Source: Actinomycetota bacterium (GTDB lineage: Bacteria > Actinomycetota > Thermoleophilia > Gaiellales > Gaiellaceae). From it: 63,756 nucleotides of DNA. Positions 24,383-32,532 of the stretch are shown here, one piece after another; position 1 is the first letter of the stretch, and every line of letters begins with the position of its first letter. The notes under the pieces are model-generated. The model did not search any database. It was not told the origin of the DNA and was given only the letters and a program-made list of their open reading frames with translations. The stretch spans positions 1 to 63,756 of the forward strand of contig VAXO01000026.1 of the NCBI GenBank assembly GCA_005888435.1, given 5' to 3'. A program made the translations under genes and the position numbers.

Positions 24383-25663
24383 CTACGCAGTTGTTGAAAC
24401 GACGGCCACTTCGGCGCCGGACGTGTCGTTACCGAGCAGCTGGTTGAACAGGACGAGCCAGTCGCGAAGCAGGCGCGGCGTCAGGAAGTGGCGGCGGACG
24501 TACTCTTTGCCGCGTAGTGCGCGCTGGCGCGCCTCCGCCGGATCGCGAAGAATCTCGATGCACGCCTCGGCGCACTCCGTCGACGACTCCACGAGCCAGC
24601 CCGTCTGCCCGTCCTGGATCTGCGCGACGATGCCGCCGACACGCCCCGCGACCGTCGGCCGCGTCTTCCAGAGCGCCTCGGTCACGGTGAGGCCAAAGCC
24701 CTCCTTGATCGACTTCTGCACGACCGCAGCCGAATGCACCTGGAAGGCATTGACCTCCACGGAGCCCACGTTGTTGAGGTTGGAGAGGATGTAGATGTCC
24801 GGATCGCCGGCGGCGTAGGCGACCGTCTGGTTGTAGAAGTCCCAGCCCTCGGGGTCGTCGTGCGCCATCGAGCCCACGAGCGCGAGCTGGACGTTGGGGA
24901 ACCGCTCCTTCACGACCCGGTATGCGTCGATCACGCCAAGCGGGTCCTTCCACGGGTCGAAGCGCGACACCTGAGTCAGCAGCGGCCGCTCGACGTCGAT
25001 ACCGAACTGATCGACGATGTACGCGGCGTCCTCCGGCGAAAGCGCCATGTTCTTCGGCGCCAGCGGGTCGATCGCGGGTGGCCAGATGTAGCACGGCGGC
25101 AGGCCCTCGGCCTTCGGCACGTACTCGCGCATGTGGAAGATCGCGGCGTCGTAACGGCGAATCGACGGCAACATGACGTCGAAGACTTCCCGGTTGGGCG
25201 TGGAGAAGTCGATGTGCCCGCGCCAGATCCAGCGAGCGTCCGAATTCGGGAAGTAGTCGACCATCCCGACGGGTTGCGGGTCGTGGACGACGACGAAGTC
25301 GTAATCGTCCTCGAAATCCTCGGCGTTCAGCTGCTGATAGCGCGTGAAGATCTCGCGCTGCTCCTGGTCGAGCCCCTGCGGGTTCCCCTGCAGCGCGTTG
25401 TGGATGGTCTTCGTGACGTTGTAGAACTCCTCGGCCCCGCGGATGATCCGCCACTCGGTGTCGAGGCCTGCGTCCTGCATGAGCGGGATCAGGGTGTAGT
25501 TGATCTCCGCCACGCCGCCGCCGAACGCGGTGGCGGAAAGGTGCACGACGCGTTTCCCGGCGAGCGGCTCGGCGAGCCGGCGGATCTCGTCCATCAGCCC
25601 CCGCGTCGCGATCGTCGCGTAATCGGCGAGGGACTTGTGTCCGACGTTGACGAGTTGGAGCAT
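24383..25663 (-). CDS. treT: Trehalose synthase TreT-like (GT4)
   Basis: GT4 retaining glycosyltransferase, 426 residues; TreT reversibly joins NDP-glucose and glucose to trehalose in one step. The N-terminal domain holds VVHLSATAFGGGVAEINYTL and the acceptor-side WIWRGHIDFSTPN; the C-terminal Rossmann domain has QVSRFDPWKDPLGVI, and the donor-site KEGFGLTVTEALWKTRP. The HLSATAFGGGVAE string is diagnostic of the TreT group. ATG start. It forms an operon with the GT20 gene, giving two possible trehalose or compatible-solute routes downstream of the anti-sigma gene. Confidence 0.85.
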   Translation of the reverse strand: MLQLVNVGHKSLADYATIATRGLMDEIRRLAEPLAGKRVVHLSATAFGGGVAEINYTLIPLMQDAGLDTEWRIIRGAEEFYNVTKTIHNALQGNPQGLDQEQREIFTRYQQLNAEDFEDDYDFVVVHDPQPVGMVDYFPNSDARWIWRGHIDFSTPNREVFDVMLPSIRRYDAAIFHMREYVPKAEGLPPCYIWPPAIDPLAPKNMALSPEDAAYIVDQFGIDVERPLLTQVSRFDPWKDPLGVIDAYRVVKERFPNVQLALVGSMAHDDPEGWDFYNQTVAYAAGDPDIYILSNLNNVGSVEVNAFQVHSAAVVQKSIKEGFGLTVTEALWKTRPTVAGRVGGIVAQIQDGQTGWLVESSTECAEACIEILRDPAEARQRALRGKEYVRRHFLTPRLLRDWLVLFNQLLGNDTSGAEVAVVSTTA

Positions 25664-25714
25664 GGTCTAGGCGCCTGGGTACAACAGCGAACGGCCGCGC
25701 AGCTTACAGCGCGA

Positions 25715-26170
25715 TCAGCTCGAACCCAACTGTTTCTCGAAGCGGAGGCGAGATCCTTTGCCGCCGGGTTGCGTTCCGATCTCGACCTCGTCCGCGATCG
25801 CCCGAATGATCGCGATGCCGAGGCCTCCCTCCGACAGTTCCTCCGGCGGCCGCTTGGCGTCCGCTGGATCGAATCCCCCGCCTTCGTCCGTCACCTCGAT
25901 CACGAGCCGGTCGGGGCGCAACTCGTACGAGATCTCGACGACGCCCGCGCTGTCGGCGCCGGAGTAGGCGTGCCGCACGGAGTTGGACGCCGCCTCGGTC
26001 AGGGCGAGCTTCAGGTCGGCGAGGATCTCGTCCGGCAGGTCGCGCACACGGGCGATCCCGGTCAGCGCGAGCCGGCAGAGCGTGATGTATTCCGCGCGCG
26101 CAGGGATCGTGAGACGCACCGTCGCTCCGTTCCCGTTCGTCGTCGCACTCATCGCCTGGCTCGCCGCCAT
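25715..26170 (-). CDS. RsbW/SpoIIAB-like anti-sigma factor (HATPase_c_2)
   Basis: 151-residue GHKL-type ATPase of the anti-sigma kinase group. N-box ALTEAASNSVRHAY, G1 box VTDEGGGFDP and G2 box EGGLGIAIIRAIADE are intact. Such proteins hold a stress sigma factor (SigB/SigF) and phosphorylate an anti-anti-sigma partner; neither partner is adjacent here. ATG at 26170 is used, with MSATTNGNG six codons later as alternative. A SigB-type promoter lies only 9 bases upstream, implying control by the sigma factor it binds and a nearly leaderless transcript. The 51 bp to treT hold no ORF. Confidence 0.85.
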   Translation of the reverse strand: MAASQAMSATTNGNGATVRLTIPARAEYITLCRLALTGIARVRDLPDEILADLKLALTEAASNSVRHAYSGADSAGVVEISYELRPDRLVIEVTDEGGGFDPADAKRPPEELSEGGLGIAIIRAIADEVEIGTQPGGKGSRLRFEKQLGSS

Positions 26171-26179
26171 TCGTCAGTT

Positions 26180-26204
26180 TTACCCAACAGAAGCCGTTAG
26201 AAAC
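26180..26204 (-). promoter_or_regulatory. SigB-type promoter of the anti-sigma gene
   Basis: Minus-strand GTTTCT, 13-base spacer, GGGTAA matches the SigB/SigF family consensus (GTTT-N13-15-GGGTA). The -10 ends 9 bases before the ATG, so the transcript would start within about three bases of it. Confidence 0.6.
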
Positions 26205-26273
26205 TATCCAAACCTGTCACGGCGCCGAAAGACCCTCCGTGCGCCGTCGGCTTCTGCCCCCTTTTCGGGCGAT

Positions 26274-27560
26274 CTAACCCGTCGGCAGCTGGCGCTCGCC
26301 CAGCGTGACGGCGAGCTTCTTCTGGTGGCCGTCCCGGGCGACGGTGAAGACCGCCACGTCCTTCGGCTTCAGGCTCGAGACAGTCCGCACGACGTCGTCC
26401 GCGCGGTCGACAGGAGTGCCGTTGATGGCGACGATCACGTCGCCGCCCGTAATGAGATTCTGGATGCCGAGGACGTCGACCTCGCTGTTACCGCCCCGGA
26501 AGCCGGCGTGGGCCGCCGGGCTGCCGGGCTCGACCTGAACGACGAGCGCGCCGTGGTCGATCGGGTAGTGCAGAGCCCGCGCGAGCGACGGCGTCATGTC
26601 GTCCGTCTGGATGCCGACGTAGGCGTAGGTCACGCGCCCCTTCTCGAGCAGTTGCTGAACCGAGCGCTTCGCGGCGTCGATCGGGATCGCGAACCCGACG
26701 CCGCTGTCGTTCCCGTTGCCGCTCTGGCTGCGGATCTGGGCGTTGATCCCGATCACGCGCCCGCGGGAGTCGAAGAGCGGTCCGCCCGAGTTTCCGTGAG
26801 TGATCGGCGCGTCGGTCTGGATCGCGTCAACGACCTTGTACTTCTGGACGGTGATGGCGTCGATCGAACGGTGGATCGCGGAGACGACGCCGACTGCGAG
26901 CGAGTTCTCGTTCCCGAGGGGGCTGCCGATGGCAGCGACAGGCTCGCCGACGGCGACCGCCTTCGAGTCGCCGAGCGGTACCGGCGTCAGGTTGTGCTGC
27001 GACGAGGCGAGGCGCAGGAGGCCGACGTCGTCGAAGAGGTCCCAGCCGACGATCTTCGCCTCGGCGCGGTTACCGTCCGCGAACTCCACGTAGAGGTGCT
27101 GGGCCGGCTTGACGGTGGCACCCTCACCGGCGTTCGTGATCACGTGCGAGTTCGTGAGGACGTAGCCCTTCGGCGAGATCACGAAGCCCGACCCCTGGGA
27201 GATCTCGGTCGCCTGTGAGCTCGGATCGCCGAAGTACGCAAAAACCGTGACCACGCCGGGCGAGCGCTGCGCAAAGATCCGCTCCGGGCTGAAGCCCCTC
27301 CCCGGGAGCGGCGAGACGTTCGAGGTGGCATTCGCCGGCAGCGCCGCGGAGGTCGTCGAGGTGCCCGCGTTGACGACGACCGTGCGTGTCTTCTCGTCGA
27401 ACCAGCCTGCGCCCTTGCCGATGGCCAGGGCAGCGCCGCCGCCGAGGACAGCGGCGACAAGAGTTACGGCAACAAGCTGGCCGGGCCGCACCGGGCCACT
27501 GTAGCGGCGGCTTCCGCCGCGTTGGACTGGCCTAATCGGGCCAACCGGCATTCGCACCAT
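26274..27560 (-). CDS. htrA: DegP/HtrA-family serine protease with PDZ domain
   Basis: Membrane-anchored S1C protease for envelope protein quality control, 428 residues. N-terminal cytoplasmic stretch, one membrane helix (LVAVTLVAAVLGGGAALAI), a Ser/Thr/Pro linker, a trypsin-like domain with the triad His in LTNSHVITN, Asp in DLFDDVGLL and Ser in HGNSGGPLF, then a PDZ domain from about residue 320 (YVGIQTDDM; GGDVIVAINGTPVD). ATG at 27560 is used. The first codons overlap the end of a decayed LAGLIDADG reading frame, so a start at the second ATG (MPVGPIRP) is also possible. It is followed by a 103-bp spacer containing the SigB promoter. Confidence 0.93.
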   Translation of the reverse strand: MVRMPVGPIRPVQRGGSRRYSGPVRPGQLVAVTLVAAVLGGGAALAIGKGAGWFDEKTRTVVVNAGTSTTSAALPANATSNVSPLPGRGFSPERIFAQRSPGVVTVFAYFGDPSSQATEISQGSGFVISPKGYVLTNSHVITNAGEGATVKPAQHLYVEFADGNRAEAKIVGWDLFDDVGLLRLASSQHNLTPVPLGDSKAVAVGEPVAAIGSPLGNENSLAVGVVSAIHRSIDAITVQKYKVVDAIQTDAPITHGNSGGPLFDSRGRVIGINAQIRSQSGNGNDSGVGFAIPIDAAKRSVQQLLEKGRVTYAYVGIQTDDMTPSLARALHYPIDHGALVVQVEPGSPAAHAGFRGGNSEVDVLGIQNLITGGDVIVAINGTPVDRADDVVRTVSSLKPKDVAVFTVARDGHQKKLAVTLGERQLPTG

Positions 27561-27742
27561 CGAGATGGATCGCTTCGAGTGGTGCGTAATCCTTCGCTTG
27601 GCTCCGTCGCCGAGGAGTCAGCCAAGGCCACAGCAACTCGATGACTTCAAGCGCTTCGTATTCGGCTCATCGTGACCGTTCCCTCGCCCTCGAAGAACCC
27701 GGCGGCCCAGGCGACCTCTGCATCGAACGTGCGTAGGCCCAT
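27534..27742 (-). pseudogene. Decayed LAGLIDADG homing-endonuclease remnant
   Basis: Two out-of-frame fragments on the minus strand. The first, right after the histidine kinase stop, reads AWAAGFFEGEGTVTMSR and then stops; AGFFxGEG is the LAGLIDADG motif. The second reads ALEVIELLWPWLTPRRRSQA, matching the C-terminal helix of the same short endonuclease family (LLWPWLxPRRxAQA). The usual middle section of some 60-80 residues is missing and the frames differ, so this is an internally deleted remnant. Assignment rests on motif recognition only. Confidence 0.6.
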
Positions 27743-27744
27743 AT

Positions 27745-29187
27745 CTAGATTCTTGGCTCTAGCACGGACGTCGCGCCGTTTCCACGGGGAATCACCTCCC
27801 TTTTAGAGGCGTCCGTTCGGAGGACGAGCGCGAAGACCGTCCGCCCCGCGACGGTATGCAGCTCCAGCGAGCCGCCCATCAGCTCGGCGAGCTCGCGGGC
27901 GATCGCCAGCCCTAGCCCGCTTCCGGACGCAATCGATCCCTCGAGGCGGTAGAAGCGCTCGAAGACCTGCCCGGCGTGCTCGGCAGGAATCCCTGGCCCC
28001 TCGTCCTCGACTGTGAGCAGGGCGGAACCATTCCGCTGGGCCGTCGCGATTCGCACGGGCGTCCCGGGCGGTGTGTGGACGAGCGCGTTCTCGACCAGGA
28101 TGCGGCCAATTTGCAGAGCGCGCTCCTCGTCACCGAGGGCACGCGTCTCGCTGCCGTTTTCGACGGCCAACCGATGGCCACTCGAGAGCGCCACCGCGCG
28201 GAACTCGTCCGCAAGAACATCTGCGAGAGCCGTGAGGTCGACGAACTCCTCCTCGACCGTCATCCGCCCGGCGTCGAGGCGGGAAAGGTCAAGGAGGTCC
28301 GTCGCGAGCTTCGTGAGACGCGCGACCTGCTCCCGCATCGTGACCATGAACTCGGCCTGCGTGGCCGGGTCGAGATCCTCGTCGTCCATGAGCTCGAGGA
28401 AGCCGCCGAGCGAGAAGAGCGGCGTGCGGAGCTCGTGGGAGGCGTTGGCGATGAACTCGCGGCGGGCGTGCTCGAGCTGCGCCAGTCGCTGGCGCATGTC
28501 GTCGAAGGCGACGGCCAGCTGACCGAGCTCGTCCTTGCCGCGATCGACTACGGGCTCGCTGAAGTCGCCCGCGGCGATGCGGTGCGCCGCGCGCTCGAGC
28601 CGTCGGATGCGCCGGGCGAAGAGCGCCGCGAAGAGATAGCCGACGGCGAGCGAGGCCAGCAGCGCGATCAGCCCCGCGATCAAAAGGCGGCGGCGGACCT
28701 GGTGGATGCTCTGAAGCGTGTCCCGCAGCGAAGCGCGGACGAGGACGACTGGGCCGCGCTGTAAGGGGTAGGCGACCTCTGCGTACTCCTTCTCGCCGGA
28801 GGTCACTGTCCCGCTGACCGACTTCGGCCACGCCTTGAACGCTTTCACGACCAGCGGGTCGTCCTCGACGTCGGCGGACGTCACCGGGTTCGAGTCGTCG
28901 AAGACCGTGAGGATCCCCCGGCGAAAGTCCTGCGCTTGGAAGTAGATGACCCGCGCGTCCGCCTGCGCCGCGGCCTTCACGATCCTCGCGTGGAGCTCGT
29001 AGTCGGTGCTGTTGCCGAGCCGCGCGGCGATCGCCGGCGTGTCGTGCCGCAGCTGATTCAGCTTCGAATCGATCAGGTGCCGCTCGAGCGACGGCACCAC
29101 GATCAGATCGGCAAGGAGGAGGGCGCCGGCGACGACGAGGGCAAGGGCGAGTGCGAGCCGCCCGCCGACGCTCCGCAGGGGGTTCAC
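27745..29187 (-). CDS. Sensor histidine kinase (PhoR/BaeS type)
   Basis: 480-residue membrane sensor kinase. N-terminal helix LALALALVVAGALLLADLIVV, an extracytoplasmic sensor of about 130 residues, second helix LLIAGLIALLASLAVGYLFAALF, HAMP linker RIRRLERAAHRIAAGDF, phospho-acceptor His in FIANASHELRTPL, N-box GRILVENALVH, G1 DEGPGIP, F-box FERFYR and G2 SGSGLGLAIAREL. GTG start overlaps the response regulator stop by four bases (GTGA). The stimulus is unknown; divergent sortase and M28-like genes suggest envelope sensing. Confidence 0.94.
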   Translation of the reverse strand: MNPLRSVGGRLALALALVVAGALLLADLIVVPSLERHLIDSKLNQLRHDTPAIAARLGNSTDYELHARIVKAAAQADARVIYFQAQDFRRGILTVFDDSNPVTSADVEDDPLVVKAFKAWPKSVSGTVTSGEKEYAEVAYPLQRGPVVLVRASLRDTLQSIHQVRRRLLIAGLIALLASLAVGYLFAALFARRIRRLERAAHRIAAGDFSEPVVDRGKDELGQLAVAFDDMRQRLAQLEHARREFIANASHELRTPLFSLGGFLELMDDEDLDPATQAEFMVTMREQVARLTKLATDLLDLSRLDAGRMTVEEEFVDLTALADVLADEFRAVALSSGHRLAVENGSETRALGDEERALQIGRILVENALVHTPPGTPVRIATAQRNGSALLTVEDEGPGIPAEHAGQVFERFYRLEGSIASGSGLGLAIARELAELMGGSLELHTVAGRTVFALVLRTDASKREVIPRGNGATSVLEPRI

Positions 29188-29879
29188 CGGTCGCGGAAGC
29201 GGTAGCCGACCCCGCGCACGGTGAGGATGTACTCGGGCTCGGCGGGATCCGGCTCGAGCTTCTCGCGCAGGTGACGGACGTGCACGTCGATCGTCCGTGG
29301 CTCCCGGTAGTCGGCCCCGCCCCAGAGCGCCTCGAGCAGCATCCGGCGGCTGTAGACCCGGCCCGGGTGCGAGGCGAGCGTCCGCAGGAGCTCGAACTCG
29401 ACATAGGTCAGCTGAACTGTTCGGCCGTCGACCTCGACGCTGCGGCGCCCGACGTCGACCATCAGGCCGTGCGCGCTGATCACGTCCTGCTGGCCGTTGA
29501 AGCGGGCGACCGAGGCCCGGCGCAGGAGCGCGCGGACGCGACTGCGGAACTCTCGGATCGAGAACGGTTTCGTGATGTAGTCGTCCGCGCCCAGCTCGAG
29601 CCCGACCACCTTGTCGAGCTCGTCGTCGCGGGCGGTGAGCATGATGATCGGCACCTGGCTCTGGGCGCGTAGGCGCTTGCACACCTCGAGCCCGTCGAGC
29701 TTGGGCAGCATCAGGTCGAGCACGACGAGATCGACCTGCTCGTCCGCGAACCGAGCGAGGGCCTCCTCGCCGTCACGCGCTTGGAGCACGCGGAAGCCGT
29801 CGCGCTCGAGCGGATAGGCGAGGAGCTTCTGGACGGAGTCCTCGTCGTCGACGAGCAGAATGGTCGAGGAATCGGGCAT
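29184..29879 (-). CDS. OmpR/PhoB-family response regulator
   Basis: 231-residue two-domain regulator. Receiver: LLVDDED acidic pair, phospho-Asp in LVVLDLMLPKLDG, Thr in IMLTARDD and Lys in YITKPFS. Winged-helix output domain: TYVEFELLRTLASHPGRVYSR, DVHVRHLREKLEPDP and YILTVRGVGYRFR. ATG (MPDSSTILLVDDE) used; the tracked ORF is 37 codons too long. It is transcribed from the divergent spacer shared with the M28-like gene and forms a kinase/regulator operon. Confidence 0.95.
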   Translation of the reverse strand: MPDSSTILLVDDEDSVQKLLAYPLERDGFRVLQARDGEEALARFADEQVDLVVLDLMLPKLDGLEVCKRLRAQSQVPIIMLTARDDELDKVVGLELGADDYITKPFSIREFRSRVRALLRRASVARFNGQQDVISAHGLMVDVGRRSVEVDGRTVQLTYVEFELLRTLASHPGRVYSRRMLLEALWGGADYREPRTIDVHVRHLREKLEPDPAEPEYILTVRGVGYRFRDR

Positions 29880-29912
29880 GTCGGCTCGGCTTTCGGATCG
29901 GCCTGCCGGCGT

Positions 29913-29945
29913 CCTGGTGCCAGGTGATACGCGGCCTACTATAGC
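29913..29945 (+). promoter_or_regulatory. Divergent regulatory spacer: operator palindrome and -10 box
   Basis: CCTGGTGCCAGG is a 12-bp inverted repeat (5-bp arms, 2-bp centre). TACTAT/TATAGC follows at 29937-29945, 5-8 bases before the M28-like ATG, so that transcript would be leaderless. The palindrome would overlap the -35 zone. Confidence 0.4.
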
Positions 29946-29950
29946 CCTGG

Positions 29951-31828
29951 ATGGCCACCGTTCCGCCCCGGACCGAGCGGCGCCGGGCACGTCCAGGCTC
30001 AGTGGAGCGGCCGGTCAACGGGCGCCTCTATCGAGGGACGTGGCTGCTCGTCGGCCTGCCCTTGCTCGTTGCCGCCTTCAGCGTTGCGCGGCCGACGCCG
30101 CTGCCGCGCGCGTTCCTCCCGGAGTTCGACGGCCAGGCCACGAAGCAGCTCGCCGACGATCTCGTCACGCTCCACGCCGACCGCTTCCCGGGGTCGGTCG
30201 GGGCCGCGCAATGGTTCCGGGACCAGCTCAAGCCGTACGGGCTGCCGATCCGGACAGAACGCTTCAGCGCCGTCATCCCGGGCCACGGCCGCGTGCAGAT
30301 GCAGAACCTCGTCGCCGAGGCGGTTGGGCGTTCGCCGCGGTCGATCGTCGTGATGGCCCACCGCGACAACGACGGCACAGGGCTCGGCGCGAACGACAAT
30401 TCCTCCGGTACCGCCATGCTGGTGCAACTGGCGCGCGCCTACGGAGCGCCGCCCGGCTTCTCCGGCCGGACCCTCCGGCCGAACCACACGATCCTTTTCG
30501 TCTCGACCGACGGCGGCGCGTTCGGCGCCCTCGGCGCGGCCGCGTTCGCCGCCCACTCGCCGCTCCGCCATGACGTCGCCGCCGTGATCGACCTCGATTC
30601 GGTGGGTGGCCCGGGACCGATCCGGATGCAGATCGACGGCGACGTCCCGCGGAACCCCTCCGGAACGCTCGTCGAGACCGCCGCCGCGCGCGTCGCTGCG
30701 CAGATCGGTCGCCGCCCTGCGCGGGATTCGATCCTGCGCCAGCTCACCGACCTCGGCTTTCCGTACTCCCTCTACGAGCAGGCGCCGTTCCTCGCACACG
30801 GCATCGGCGCGCTCACCCTCACGACCGCAGGCGACAATCCGCCGGATCCGCTCGGCGACGTCACCCAGCGGCTGCGCGTCGACAAGCTGAACCAGGTCGG
30901 CCGGTCGGCCCAGGATCTGCTCGGCTCCCTCGACGAGGGCCTCGAGTTCGCGCAAGGCACCTCCAGCTACCTCTATCTCGGCGCGCGGCTGATCCGCGGG
31001 TGGGCGATCGAGCTCGTGCTCATGGCATGCCTGCTCCCGTTCCTCGCAGCGGCCGTCGATCTGTTCGCGCGCTGCCGCCGGCGACGTATCCCCCTGGCGC
31101 CGGCGTTGCGCGCACTGCGGAGTCGGCTCGGCTTCTGGGTGTGGGTCATTGTCCTCTTCGAGATCTTCGGCCTGCTCGGCGCGTGGCCCGACGGCGCCCC
31201 GCGGCCAGTCTCCCCGCGAAGCGACGCAGCAACGAACTGGCCCGCAGGGCTGCTGCTCGTGCTCGGGCTGCTCGCACTCGCGGGCTGGCTCGTGACGCGC
31301 GAGCGGCTCATACCGCGGCGAGAGGTCAGTGTCGAGAACGAGCTCGCCGGCCACACGGCCGCGCTGCTGGCGCTCGGCGCGCTGTCCCTGCTCGTGGTCG
31401 CCACGAACCCTTACGCGCTGCTCTTCCTGCTGCCTTCGCTGCACGCGTGGCTGTGGCTCCCGCAGGTCCAGCGGCTGGGGATCGGGCCGCGCCTGGGCGT
31501 GCTCGCGCTTGGATTCGCGGGCCCGGCGCTCGTGGTCGGTGAGTTCGCCGGCCGCTACGGCCTCGGCTGGGATGCGCCCTGGTACCTGGCGGAGTTGCGC
31601 GCCGTCGGCTATGTCCCGTTCATCGTGATGCCTTTGCTCGTCATCTGGCTCGCCGGGGCCGGCCAGCTCGCCGCGCTCAGTGTCGGCCGCTACGCGCCGT
31701 ACCCCGACGTCGCCGAGCTGCCGCCGCGTGGGCCTGTCCGCCGTGTCCTGCGCAGCACGTACCTCGCCGTCCACAAACGGCGGCAGAGCCGCGCACCTGA
31801 CGAAGTTCAGGAGGCGTTGGAAGGCTGA
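29951..31828 (+). CDS. M28-like peptidase-domain polytopic membrane protein
   Basis: 625-residue protein: a membrane helix near residues 32-46, an extracytoplasmic M28-like domain (about 60-330), then about six further helices. Metal-binding AHRDNDGTGLGANDNSSGTA is recognisable, and VIDLDSVGG supplies a later Asp. Where M28 enzymes carry the catalytic Glu-Glu (xxEExGLxGS), this protein has STDGGAFGALG, so the general base appears missing. It may be a non-catalytic or repurposed member. The stop overlaps the sortase ATG (TGATG), so both are one operon. Confidence 0.8.
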   Translation: MATVPPRTERRRARPGSVERPVNGRLYRGTWLLVGLPLLVAAFSVARPTPLPRAFLPEFDGQATKQLADDLVTLHADRFPGSVGAAQWFRDQLKPYGLPIRTERFSAVIPGHGRVQMQNLVAEAVGRSPRSIVVMAHRDNDGTGLGANDNSSGTAMLVQLARAYGAPPGFSGRTLRPNHTILFVSTDGGAFGALGAAAFAAHSPLRHDVAAVIDLDSVGGPGPIRMQIDGDVPRNPSGTLVETAAARVAAQIGRRPARDSILRQLTDLGFPYSLYEQAPFLAHGIGALTLTTAGDNPPDPLGDVTQRLRVDKLNQVGRSAQDLLGSLDEGLEFAQGTSSYLYLGARLIRGWAIELVLMACLLPFLAAAVDLFARCRRRRIPLAPALRALRSRLGFWVWVIVLFEIFGLLGAWPDGAPRPVSPRSDAATNWPAGLLLVLGLLALAGWLVTRERLIPRREVSVENELAGHTAALLALGALSLLVVATNPYALLFLLPSLHAWLWLPQVQRLGIGPRLGVLALGFAGPALVVGEFAGRYGLGWDAPWYLAELRAVGYVPFIVMPLLVIWLAGAGQLAALSVGRYAPYPDVAELPPRGPVRRVLRSTYLAVHKRRQSRAPDEVQEALEG

Positions 31829-32532
31829 TGCGCCGCTGGGCCCGCTTCACCGGGACGGTCTTGATCGCGCTCGGCGTGCTCACGCTCCTGTGGGCGCTTG
31901 TCGTCTGGCAGTGGCAGGACCCCTTCACGGCGCTCTACACGACGTGGCGCCAGCACCAGCTGACGTCACAGTACGACAAGCGCGTGCGCGCGTTCCACGC
32001 ACCGATCGCCCGGGACTCCGTGGCCGCAGAGCGCCGCAGCGTCGCGCGCGAGGCGCGGCACTACCGGCTCGGTTCCAGGCGAGGCGAGGCGATCGGGCGC
32101 ATCAAGGTGCCCCGCATGGGCGTGAGCATGATCCTCGTCAACGGCACCGACCACGAGACGCTCAAGAAGGGGCCGGGCCGCGACCTGCGCACGTTCATGC
32201 CCGGAGAGAACCGACTCGTCTACATCGCGGGCCACCGGACGACGTACCTCGCCCCGTTCTCGCACATCGACCGCCTGCGCGCCGGCGACCGCGTCACGAT
32301 CGAGGTTCCGTACGGAATCTTCGTCTATGCGGTGACGCATCACCGAATCGTCAAGGCGACCGACTTGTCCGTGCTGCGCTCGCCGCGGCACGAGCAGCTC
32401 GAGCTGCAGGCGTGCCATCCGCGCTTCTTCGCGACACACCGTTACATCGCCTACGCGCGGCTCGTGCGCGTTGAGCCGCGCGGAGCCGCGCCGTTCGCCG
32501 TCGGCACGGTCGCTCAGGCGAGCGGCAAGTAG
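31828..32532 (+). CDS. srtE: Class E sortase
   Basis: Membrane-anchored transpeptidase that attaches sorted proteins to the cell wall. 234 residues: N-terminal helix VLIALGVLTLLWALVVWQW, a linker, and a sortase barrel with catalytic His in YIAGHRTTYLAPF, Cys in LELQACHPRF and Arg in YIAYARL. Position of YIAGHRTTY and length match class E of Actinobacteria; the strand before Cys reads LQAC instead of TLTTC. ATG overlaps the upstream stop codon by one base. No LAxTG-type substrate was recognised in the window. The 3' end overlaps convergently with moeA by 19 bases. Confidence 0.87.
   Translation: MRRWARFTGTVLIALGVLTLLWALVVWQWQDPFTALYTTWRQHQLTSQYDKRVRAFHAPIARDSVAAERRSVAREARHYRLGSRRGEAIGRIKVPRMGVSMILVNGTDHETLKKGPGRDLRTFMPGENRLVYIAGHRTTYLAPFSHIDRLRAGDRVTIEVPYGIFVYAVTHHRIVKATDLSVLRSPRHEQLELQACHPRFFATHRYIAYARLVRVEPRGAAPFAVGTVAQASGK

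Noticed and set aside
26220-26249. ACGGCGC/GCGCCGT arms after htrA as terminator
   Set aside because: 15-base loop, no T-run and short arms in GC-rich DNA; too weak to annotate.
29999-31774. 591-aa minus-strand ORF
   Set aside because: Antisense shadow of the M28-like membrane gene, which has clear helices and metal motifs.
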